Assembly (NCBI GenBank): GCA_016699855.1
Contig: CP064988.1
Location: 3,500,501 to 3,564,500 of the forward strand
DNA: 64,000 bases
Direction: 5' to 3'
DNA from: Rhodospirillales bacterium
GTDB taxonomy: Bacteria > Pseudomonadota > Alphaproteobacteria > Reyranellales > Reyranellaceae
Shown piece by piece: positions 54,660 to 61,519 of this stretch. Each line of letters starts with the position of its first letter. The first letter of the stretch is position 1. The notes under the pieces are model-generated. The model did not search any database. It was given only the letters and a program-made list of their open reading frames with translations, and had not been told where the DNA came from. A program made the translations under genes and the position numbers.

Positions 54660-55301
54660 TTAGCTCGACTTGTATTTGACCGTACAGCCGTAGGCCGGGG
54701 TAACAGCGTTGGCGATCGGCTTGCCGGCCGCCAGCTCCGCCAGCGCGTTCTTCAGGTAGGGCACCGCGCGCGGGATGTCGTCGACGTTGGTCGAGCGGAT
54801 GCTGTCGATGCCGCCCATGTAGACCAGCGTGCCCTTGGGATCGATCAGGTACATGTGCGGCGTGACGCGCGCGTCGTAGGCGCGGCCGACGATCCCGTCG
54901 GGGTCGAGCAGCACCCCCGACGGCGCGGCCGACCGCTTGCGGGTCAGCTCGTTGGCCTGCGGCGCGGTGACGTAGCCCTGCGAATTGGGCATCGAGGAGA
55001 CCACGGTCAGCCAGACGACGCCCTGCGCCGTCGCCGCCTTCTGCAACGCCTGCATGTTGCCGGAGCCGTAGTGCTTCACGACGTAGGGGCAGTCGTGGTT
55101 GGTCCATTCCAGCACCACGGTCTTGCCGGCGAACTCCGCGAGGCTGCGGCTCTTGCCATTGCTGTCGACGGCCGTGAACGCCGGCGCCGGCGCACCGATC
55201 TTCGGGGCCGCGAAGGCCAGTCCCGGCACCAGGGACGACGCGGCGGCGCCGGCGCCGGCGATCAGCGCGGCGCGGCGGGGAAGGATGGACGGACGCGTCA
55301 T
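54660..55301 (-). CDS. Exported redoxin (thioredoxin-fold) protein
   Basis: A 213-residue protein with an N-terminal signal (PRRAALIAGAGAAASSLVPGLAFAA, residues 9-32) and a thioredoxin-like AhpC/TSA fold. The candidate reactive cysteine is Cys71 in TNHDCPYVVKHYGSGNM, and LLDPDGIVGRAYDARVTPHMYLIDPKG carries the cis-Pro. This is the periplasmic 'HDCPYV' redoxin group whose role is unknown. It sits between the DUF3500 and DsbD-type genes, 22 and 28 nt away, so an operon is likely. Start chosen at 55301 by similarity. Confidence 0.85.
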   Translation of the reverse strand: MTRPSILPRRAALIAGAGAAASSLVPGLAFAAPKIGAPAPAFTAVDSNGKSRSLAEFAGKTVVLEWTNHDCPYVVKHYGSGNMQALQKAATAQGVVWLTVVSSMPNSQGYVTAPQANELTRKRSAAPSGVLLDPDGIVGRAYDARVTPHMYLIDPKGTLVYMGGIDSIRSTNVDDIPRAVPYLKNALAELAAGKPIANAVTPAYGCTVKYKSS

Positions 55302-55329
55302 GCGGGTCTCCTGTGGTGGCAAGTCGTGG

Positions 55330-56157
55330 TCATTCCGCCGGCGGCGCGGCGCGCGCCGTCAGCTCGATCCAGGTCGCGGCGAGTCCTCCGCCGGCGCGGA
55401 CATCGACGCGAAGGAGCCCCTCGATCGCGCGCGGCGGCGTCCTGCGCGGATCGAGCGGCTTGAGCGCCAGCGCGAGCGTGTCGGAGTCGACGGTCATCTT
55501 CTGCGGCGCCGAATGGTCGATCGACGCGCCATCGTACGGGAAGAAATACGCCGACTCGATCCGCGCTCCGGCTGGCGTCCGCCATGGCGCGCTGACGCGC
55601 CACGCGCCGGGCGCGCCGGCGAGGACGCCGTCGCCGCGCGCCGGCGTGGCGGCGGTGGTCGACGGCGCGGCGGGCGGCGCGGCGCCGGCGGGCGCCACCA
55701 GCGAGAATTTCCCCGACTCCGGCACGCAGACCTCGGCGCAGGCCAGCCAGGTCGCCTCGGCCTCGATCCGCGTCGGCGCGCCGTCGCGGGGAACGGACAC
55801 CACCGTCGTGAACACGGCCTCGCCGTGGTGTCCGTAGCTGACGACCCCGGATGCCTCGATCATTTCCGGCAGCGGCCAGATCGTCGGGCCGGTCGAGGAA
55901 CGCTCGCCGATCGCGAGACGCACCGCGACGGCCTCGCCGGCATCCCCGGGATTGCGCCAGTAGGTGTGCCAGCCCGGCTTCAGCCGCAGCCGCAGCCCGA
56001 CGGCGATGCTATCCGTCCCGTCCGCCGGCAGCGCGACCAGGGTCGCTGTCGTGCGCTCGGTCGTTACATCAGGCGACTCCGGCCACGCGCCCGCCGGCGC
56101 GGCCGCCAAACCGAGCAGCGCGGGCAACATCAGCAGGATCACGCGCGAGCGTCGCAT
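55330..56157 (-). CDS. DsbD alpha-domain protein (periplasmic, without membrane core)
   Basis: A 275-residue exported protein with a signal peptide (MRRSRVILLMLPALLGLAAAPAGA). The mature part matches only the periplasmic alpha domain of DsbD: LRLKPGWHTYWRNPGDAGEAVAVRL and the redox pair in ACAEVCVPESG. The membrane and thioredoxin domains of DsbD are absent. It probably receives electrons from a full DsbD (48532-50706) and hands them to a partner such as the redoxin encoded next. First gene of the DUF3500 unit. An upstream ATG at 56331 gives a non-conserved leader. Confidence 0.85.
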   Translation of the reverse strand: MRRSRVILLMLPALLGLAAAPAGAWPESPDVTTERTTATLVALPADGTDSIAVGLRLRLKPGWHTYWRNPGDAGEAVAVRLAIGERSSTGPTIWPLPEMIEASGVVSYGHHGEAVFTTVVSVPRDGAPTRIEAEATWLACAEVCVPESGKFSLVAPAGAAPPAAPSTTAATPARGDGVLAGAPGAWRVSAPWRTPAGARIESAYFFPYDGASIDHSAPQKMTVDSDTLALALKPLDPRRTPPRAIEGLLRVDVRAGGGLAATWIELTARAAPPAE

Positions 56158-56598
56158 TCGAAGGATCCCGTTGGCGTCGCACGGCCTCGACCGTGGGACA
56201 GGGTGTCGTATGCTCTGCGCCGCGGCGGGCGGGGTCAATTCACGGCGCTGCGAGGCGCCGGACGGGCGCCGGTGGGTGTGCGACCACCCCGCGATCTGTA
56301 CACAGCGTTGTCCTAAGCGGCGAACGCTCACCTAGTATTCGCGGCATCGACTCCGGTGCCACGGACATCGGCCGCTGACTGGATATTCTTTATTTAGAAT
56401 CAGCCGCTTAGAGGCGCGGCGCGAAATTGTACGGTGTTTCTGTGGAGAAGTGCGTCAATGGGTAAGAATGCGCTGTTCGCGGCGTCCCCATTCCATCTTC
56501 CACAGGGATATCCACATTTCGCTAACCGCCTCAATTGAGAGCGCGCGCGAGGCCCGTCCGCGGATGCCGGCGCGCGAATTCGCTAAGGTGCGTCGACC
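56158..56598. other. Gene-free interval before uvrC
   Basis: A 441 bp divergent interval between the DsbD-type gene and uvrC. No coding frame is convincing. The middle (56380-56570) is AT-richer and holds a small dyad ATTCT-TTATTT-AGAAT (56384-56400) and DnaA-box-like TATCCACA/TGTGGA motifs. Promoters for both genes presumably lie here. Confidence 0.5.
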
Positions 56599-58647
56599 AT
56601 GACCGCCGACCCCGATCCGAACCCGCCGCCGCCGGCCGCGCCATCCGAGCCGCCTCCAGCGGAGGACACGGTCGTGGCGTCCGGTGACGCGGCGCCGGCG
56701 ATGGCCGACGATGCCGTCGACGACGCCGCGCCCCCGGAAGGATCGCTGGCGGCCGGCATCGCCGTGATCGCGGCGCACGTGAAAACGCTACCGCGGAAAC
56801 CCGGTGTCTACCGCATGATCGACCGCAAGGGCGACGTGCTCTACGTCGGCAAGGCGCGCTCGCTGCGTCAGCGGGTCGCGAGCTACACCCAGCCGACGCG
56901 GCTGGTGACGCGGCTGATGCGCATGGTGGCCGCGACCACGACGATGGAGTTCGTGGTCACCGACAGCGAGGCCGAGGCCCTGCTGCTCGAGAACAACCTG
57001 ATCAAGCGGTTCATGCCGCGCTTCAACGTCCTGCTGCGCGACGACAAATCGTTCCCCTACATCGTGATCCGCCGCGACCATCCGTGGGCGCAGCTCGCCA
57101 AGCACCGCGGCGCGCGCAACGCCACCGACGAGTATTTCGGGCCGTTCGCCTCGGCCGGCGCCGTCAACCGCACGCTCTACACGCTGCAGCGCGCGTTCCC
57201 GCTGCGCTCGTGCTCGGACTCGATCTTCGCCAACCGCACGCGGCCGTGCCTGCAGTTCCAGATCAAGCGCTGCGTGGCGCCCTGCGTCGGCCGCGTCGCG
57301 CCGGCGGAGTACGAGACGATCGTCGACGACGTACGCGGCTTCCTCGGCGGCCGCAGCCGCCAGGTGCAGGAGCAGATGTCGGCGCGGATGGAGGCGGCGA
57401 GCGCCGAGCTCGAGTTCGAGCGCGCCGCGGTGTTCCGCGACCGCGTGCGCGCGCTGACGGCGATCCAGTCGCACCAGTCGATCGAGATCGCCGGCATCGA
57501 CGAGGCCGACGTGTTCGCCGCGCACGGCGAGGGCGGCCAGATCTGCGTGCAGGTGTTCTTCGTGCGCGGCGGCAACAACCTCGGCAACAAGGCCTATTTC
57601 CCGTCGCACGCCCGCGATCTACCGGTGGGCGAGGTGCTGTCGTCGTTCATCGGCCAGTTCTACAGCGCCCGCCCGGCGCCGCGCGAGATACTGGTCAGCG
57701 ACGAGCTGCCCGAGACCGGGCTTCTGGCGGCGGCGCTGTCGCTCGGCGCCGACGGCCGCCGCGTCGACATCCTCCGTCCGCAACGCGGCGCGCGCCGCGA
57801 CCTGATGGACCACGCCGTCGCCAACGCGCGCGAGGCGCTGGGCCGGCGGCTGGCCGAGAGCTCGACGCACCGCAAGCTGCTCGACGGCGTGGCGCGCGTG
57901 TTCGGTCTCGACGCCGCGCCGGAGCGCATCGAGGTCTACGACAACAGCCACATCCAGGGCAGCGACGCGGTCGGCGCGATGATCGTCGCCGGCCCCGACG
58001 GGTTCATGAAAAACGCCTACCGCAAGTTCAACATCCGCACCGCCGCCAAGCCCGGCGCCGCGCCGCCGGACGCCGCCGCCGACGGCGCGCCGGACGAGAC
58101 CATCTCCGCCGGCGACGACTACGGCATGATGCGCGAGGTGCTGACGCGCCGCTTCCAGCGGGCGCTGAAGGAGGATCCCGACGGCGACAAGGGCCAGTGG
58201 CCCGATCTCGTCGTGATCGACGGCGGCCTCGGCCAGCTCCACGCCGCGCAGGAGGTGTTCGCCGATCTCGGCGTCGACGACGTGGCGCTGGTGTCGATCG
58301 CCAAGGGACCGGACCGCGACGCCGGCCGCGAGCGCTTCTTCCTGCCGGGCCGCGCGCCGTTCTCGCTCGAGCCGCGCGACCCCGTGCTGTACTTCCTGCA
58401 GCGTCTACGCGACGAGGCGCACCGCTTCGCCATCGGCACGCACCGCGCGCGGCGCACGGCCGGACTCACCTCGTCGCGTCTGGACGACGTGCCCGGCGTC
58501 GGCGCGTCGCGCAAACGCGCGCTGCTCAACCATTTCGGCTCGGCGCGCGCCGTCGCCACGGCGACGCTGGAGGATCTGCGCGCGGTGCCCGGCGTGTCGG
58601 TGACGATGGCGAAAAAAGTCTATGACCACTTCCGGGCCGGCGGGTAG
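56599..58647 (+). CDS. uvrC: UvrABC system protein C (excinuclease subunit)
   Basis: DNA-repair endonuclease making both incisions. The 682-residue product has an acidic, proline-rich N-terminal extension of about 60 residues. The GIY-YIG nuclease follows (LPRKPGVYRMIDRKGDVLYVGKARSLRQRV), then the Cys cluster region RPCLQFQIKRCVAPC, a UVR domain (ELEFERAAVFRDRVRAL), the RNase H-like nuclease (EVYDNSHIQGSDAVGAMIV, DLVVIDGGLGQL) and C-terminal helix-hairpin-helix motifs (DDVPGVGASRKRALLNHFGSARAV). First gene of the uvrC-pgsA-moaD-moaE unit. Confidence 0.95.
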   Translation: MTADPDPNPPPPAAPSEPPPAEDTVVASGDAAPAMADDAVDDAAPPEGSLAAGIAVIAAHVKTLPRKPGVYRMIDRKGDVLYVGKARSLRQRVASYTQPTRLVTRLMRMVAATTTMEFVVTDSEAEALLLENNLIKRFMPRFNVLLRDDKSFPYIVIRRDHPWAQLAKHRGARNATDEYFGPFASAGAVNRTLYTLQRAFPLRSCSDSIFANRTRPCLQFQIKRCVAPCVGRVAPAEYETIVDDVRGFLGGRSRQVQEQMSARMEAASAELEFERAAVFRDRVRALTAIQSHQSIEIAGIDEADVFAAHGEGGQICVQVFFVRGGNNLGNKAYFPSHARDLPVGEVLSSFIGQFYSARPAPREILVSDELPETGLLAAALSLGADGRRVDILRPQRGARRDLMDHAVANAREALGRRLAESSTHRKLLDGVARVFGLDAAPERIEVYDNSHIQGSDAVGAMIVAGPDGFMKNAYRKFNIRTAAKPGAAPPDAAADGAPDETISAGDDYGMMREVLTRRFQRALKEDPDGDKGQWPDLVVIDGGLGQLHAAQEVFADLGVDDVALVSIAKGPDRDAGRERFFLPGRAPFSLEPRDPVLYFLQRLRDEAHRFAIGTHRARRTAGLTSSRLDDVPGVGASRKRALLNHFGSARAVATATLEDLRAVPGVSVTMAKKVYDHFRAGG

Positions 58648-58692
58648 ACTCGCCGCGAAGGCGGCCGCCCCGGCCGCCGCGCGTGCCGGTCG

Positions 58693-59307
58693 ATGCTGTT
58701 CAGCCTGCCCAATCTGCTCACGCTCGCCCGCGTCGCCGCGATCCCGCTCGTCGTCGCGTGCTTCTGGCTCGACAAGGGCTGGGCGCAGTGGACGGCGGCG
58801 GGGTTGTTCGCCGCCGCCAGCGTCACCGACTACCTCGACGGCTGGCTGGCGCGGCGCTGGCAGCAGGTGTCGCGGCTGGGACGCTTCCTCGATCCGATCG
58901 CCGACAAGCTGCTGGTCGCCTCGGTGCTGCTGATGCTCTGCGCCAAGGGTCCGGTGCGGGAATTGCACGTCATCGCGGCCCTGATCATCCTGTGCCGCGA
59001 GATCCTGGTCTCCGGTCTGCGCGAATTCCTCGCCGAGCTGCGGGTGGGCGTGCCGGTGAGCCGGGCCGCGAAGTGGAAGACCGCGATCCAGATGCTGGCG
59101 CTGGCGGTGCTGCTGGTCGGCGACGCGGCGCCGGCGCTGCCGGTGCTGGAGACCGGCCTGGCGCTGCTGTGGGCGGCCGCGCTGTTGACGTTGTGGACCG
59201 GCTACGACTATCTGCGGGCCGGGCTCGCCCACATGATCGAGGATCCGGCGGCGGTGCCGCCACCGCGGCCGGTGGGCAAGCCGGAGCGGCCGGCCGGGAC
59301 ACCGTGA
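58693..59307 (+). CDS. pgsA: CDP-diacylglycerol-glycerol-3-phosphate 3-phosphatidyltransferase
   Basis: Makes phosphatidylglycerophosphate for phosphatidylglycerol and cardiolipin synthesis. The 204-residue integral membrane protein carries the CDP-alcohol phosphatidyltransferase motif DYLDGWLARRWQQVSRLGRFLDPIADK (about residues 46-72), with the three aspartates, and about five hydrophobic segments. Its TGA overlaps the moaD GTG (GTGA). The order uvrC-pgsA-moaD-moaE is common in alphaproteobacteria. Confidence 0.95.
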   Translation: MLFSLPNLLTLARVAAIPLVVACFWLDKGWAQWTAAGLFAAASVTDYLDGWLARRWQQVSRLGRFLDPIADKLLVASVLLMLCAKGPVRELHVIAALIILCREILVSGLREFLAELRVGVPVSRAAKWKTAIQMLALAVLLVGDAAPALPVLETGLALLWAAALLTLWTGYDYLRAGLAHMIEDPAAVPPPRPVGKPERPAGTP

Positions 59308-59585
59308 ACGGCGCGCCCGCGGGAGTGCGCGGATTGAAAGTGAAGTACTTCGCCTGGCTGAAGCAGAAGACCGGCGTCGCCGAGGAGGATGTCGCGCCGC
59401 CCGAGAGCGTGCGCACCATCCAGGACCTCGTCGACTGGCTGTCGGCGCGCAGTCCGCGCCACGCCGAGGCGTTCTCCGAGGCCAATGTGTTCGGCGCCGC
59501 GCTCGACCAGAAGGTCGCGCGGCTGGAGGAGCCGCTGGGCGGCGCGCGCGAAGTGGCGTTCTTCCCGCCGTTCACCGGCGGCTGA
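59304..59585 (+). CDS. moaD: Molybdopterin synthase sulfur-carrier subunit
   Basis: The ubiquitin-like sulfur carrier of molybdenum cofactor synthesis. Its C-terminus ends PPFTGG, the Gly-Gly tail that is thiocarboxylated. The fold starts at LKVKYFAWLKQKTGVAEE. The start is uncertain: the GTG at 59304 overlaps the pgsA stop and suggests coupling (93 residues), while TTG at 59334 would give a more typical 83-residue protein. It works with MoaE encoded 22 nt downstream. Confidence 0.88.
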   Translation: MNGAPAGVRGLKVKYFAWLKQKTGVAEEDVAPPESVRTIQDLVDWLSARSPRHAEAFSEANVFGAALDQKVARLEEPLGGAREVAFFPPFTGG

Positions 59586-59607
59586 CGGCGCGGGGGAGCG
59601 GGCGCGC

Positions 59608-60078
59608 ATGGCGGTCCGGGTCCAGCTCGACGATTTCGACATCGGCGCGGAGATCGCGGCGCTGACGCGCGGCAATCCACGCATCGGCGCGGTCGTCACC
59701 TTCACCGGCCTGGTGCGCGACCTGCACGTGCGCGAGGGCTTCCACCGCGACCGCGTCGCGGCGATGACGCTGGAGCACTGGCCGGGCGTGACCGAGGCGG
59801 CGCTGGCCGACATCGAGGCCGAGGCGAACCGGCGGTGGCCGCTGGACGCGACGTTGATCGTCCACCGCCACGGGCGCCTGGAGCCCGGCGACCGCATCGT
59901 GCTCGTCGTCGCGGCCTCGCCGCACCGCGAGGCGGCGTTCGAGGCCTGCCAGTTCCTGATGGACTGGCTCAAGACCAAGGCGCCGTTCTGGAAGCTCGAG
60001 GAGACCCCCGCCGGCGAGACCTGGGTCGATTCCCAGCACGCCGACGACGCCGCGGCGCGCAAGTGGGAGAAGGGCTAG
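59608..60078 (+). CDS. moaE: Molybdopterin synthase catalytic subunit
   Basis: The 156-residue large subunit that converts precursor Z to molybdopterin with MoaD. Family blocks: GAVVTFTGLVRD, MTLEHWPGVTEAAL, HRHGRLEPGDRIVLVVAASPHREAAFEACQFLMDWLKTKAPFWKLEE; the active-site lysines lie in KTKAPFWK. It is the last gene of the uvrC unit; the next gene is convergent. Confidence 0.95.
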   Translation: MAVRVQLDDFDIGAEIAALTRGNPRIGAVVTFTGLVRDLHVREGFHRDRVAAMTLEHWPGVTEAALADIEAEANRRWPLDATLIVHRHGRLEPGDRIVLVVAASPHREAAFEACQFLMDWLKTKAPFWKLEETPAGETWVDSQHADDAAARKWEKG

Positions 60079-60107
60079 GCAGCCGGATCGAGCGCCGGCG
60101 GCGGTCG

Positions 60108-60482
60108 TCAGAGATGGTAGACGCGGCAGGCGGTCATCCGCCCGCCATCCCACTCCATCATCTCCAGGACCCGCGTCGGCGCCGGATCGACGGCCGTGGT
60201 CCGGACGTACTCGACGGCGCAGCCGCGGGAATCCTCGACCACGCGCGTGACCTCGAAGCGCAGCCGTCCGACCCGGGCGAAGGCGCGACGCGCGTATTCT
60301 TCGATCTCCACCCGGCCGCGCAGGATCATGCGCCCCAGCTCCGGCATCGAGACGGCGACCTTGGCGCTCTCGTGCGTGCCGTCGGTGGCGTAGAGCGCGG
60401 CGACGACGGCGGGATCACCGCCGTGCCACGCCTCCAGCCACCGCCGCGCGCGCGGCGGCAGCACGCCCGCGCCGCCACTCAC
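60108..60482 (-). CDS. SnoaL/NTF2-like fold protein
   Basis: A 124-residue protein with the NTF2-like cone fold (ARRWLEAWHGGDPAVVAALYATDGTHES, then VEIEEYARRAFARVGRLRFEVTRVVED). Such proteins include polyketide cyclases, ketosteroid isomerase relatives and binding domains, so no function is assigned. The inferred GTG start at 60482 overlaps the stop of the upstream aminotransferase gene (GTGA), indicating translational coupling with it. Confidence 0.7.
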   Translation of the reverse strand: MSGGAGVLPPRARRWLEAWHGGDPAVVAALYATDGTHESAKVAVSMPELGRMILRGRVEIEEYARRAFARVGRLRFEVTRVVEDSRGCAVEYVRTTAVDPAPTRVLEMMEWDGGRMTACRVYHL

Positions 60483-61411
60483 GCGGCGCGGTCCAGCGCC
60501 GGCGCCATGAGATGCGCCGACTCGCCGAAGCCCTCGCAATCGTCGCGCGCCACCAGCGCCGCGAAATCGTCGATCAGGCCGGTCGTCAGCGCGCCCACCG
60601 TGTAGGCGCGTCCGTCGAGCTCGCGCACCGGCGCGATCTCCGCCGCCGTGCCGGTCAGGAACATCTCGCTGGCCTCAGCCAGATCGGCGGGCCACACCTC
60701 GCGCTCCTCGACCGCGACGCCGCGCGCGCGGGCGAGACCCATGACCGCGCGCCGCGTGATGCCATCGAGGAAGTTGTCGGGCCGCGGCGTCACGAGGACG
60801 CCGTCGATCACCAGGAACACATTGGCGCCGGTGGCCTCGGCCACGCGGCCCTTCCAGTCGAGCATCAGCGCGTCGTCGAACCCGGCCGTGATCGCGCGGT
60901 CCTTCTCGAGCGTGCAGATGACGTAGAGGCCGCCGCATTTGGCGTCGCCCGGCGCGCTCTCCGCCGACGGCCGCCGGTGGCGCGCCATGGTCAGCCGCAG
61001 GCCGCGCAGCCGCGCGTCGCCGTCGAAATAGTGCGGCCACGTCCACGGCGCGATGGCCAGCCGCGCCGTGGTGCCCAGCGCCGAGACGCCGAGCACCTCC
61101 GAGCCGCGCCACGCCACGGGCCGCACGTAGCCCTCGGTCAGCCCGTTGGCGGCGACGACGGCGCGGGTGGCGGCATCGATCTCCTCGCGCGACCACGGGA
61201 TCTCGAAATCGACGCGGCGGGCGGAGCGGATCAGCCGGGCGCTGTGGGCGGCCAGCCGGAAGACGCGGCCGCCATAGACGCGTTCGCCCTCGAACACCGA
61301 GGAGCCGTAGTGCAGCCCGTGGCTGAGCACGTGCAGGCGCGCATCGCGCCATGGCGTCAGCATTCCATCGAGCCAGATCCAGCCCTCGCGATTCTCCATT
61401 GTCTCGATCAT
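60479..61411 (-). CDS. ilvE: Branched-chain amino acid aminotransferase (class IV)
   Basis: A PLP-dependent aminotransferase, 310 residues from the ATG at 61411. N-terminal GWIWLDGMLTPWRDARLHVLSHGLHYGSSVFEGERVY is the class IV hallmark. The PLP lysine is in GDAKCGGLYVICTLEKD, and the phosphate-binding GRVAEATGANVFLV and SEMFLTGTAAEIAPV blocks follow. This alphaproteobacterial group is annotated as IlvE but may act on other amino acids. A start at 61474 would lie upstream of the predicted transcription start, so 61411 is preferred. Confidence 0.88.
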   Translation of the reverse strand: MIETMENREGWIWLDGMLTPWRDARLHVLSHGLHYGSSVFEGERVYGGRVFRLAAHSARLIRSARRVDFEIPWSREEIDAATRAVVAANGLTEGYVRPVAWRGSEVLGVSALGTTARLAIAPWTWPHYFDGDARLRGLRLTMARHRRPSAESAPGDAKCGGLYVICTLEKDRAITAGFDDALMLDWKGRVAEATGANVFLVIDGVLVTPRPDNFLDGITRRAVMGLARARGVAVEEREVWPADLAEASEMFLTGTAAEIAPVRELDGRAYTVGALTTGLIDDFAALVARDDCEGFGESAHLMAPALDRAA

Positions 61412-61439
61412 GGCGTTCGCCCTCGTCGAATTGGCAGAT

Positions 61440-61506
61440 TGTTGTGATCGGAGAGTCTCGATCACAACATTCATGCTCTATAGGGCAATATATCTGACTA
61501 TGTCAA
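61440..61506 (-). promoter_or_regulatory. Strong promoter and operator dyad of the aminotransferase gene
   Basis: On the minus strand -35 TTGACA (61506-61501), 18 bp spacer and -10 TATAGA (61482-61477) form a near-consensus promoter. Just downstream, where transcription should begin, is a perfect dyad TGTTGTGATCG-N8-CGATCACAACA (61440-61469, 11 bp arms). A repressor bound here would block initiation. The regulator is unknown. It lies between the DMFase-like stop and the ilvE start. Confidence 0.75.
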
Positions 61507-61519
61507 TAGTGCTGACTCT

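Noticed and set aside
61440..61469. CRP/FNR-type site in the TGTGATC...GATCACA dyad
   Set aside because: The distance between TGTGA and TCACA is 14 bp rather than 6, so CRP or FNR binding is unlikely.
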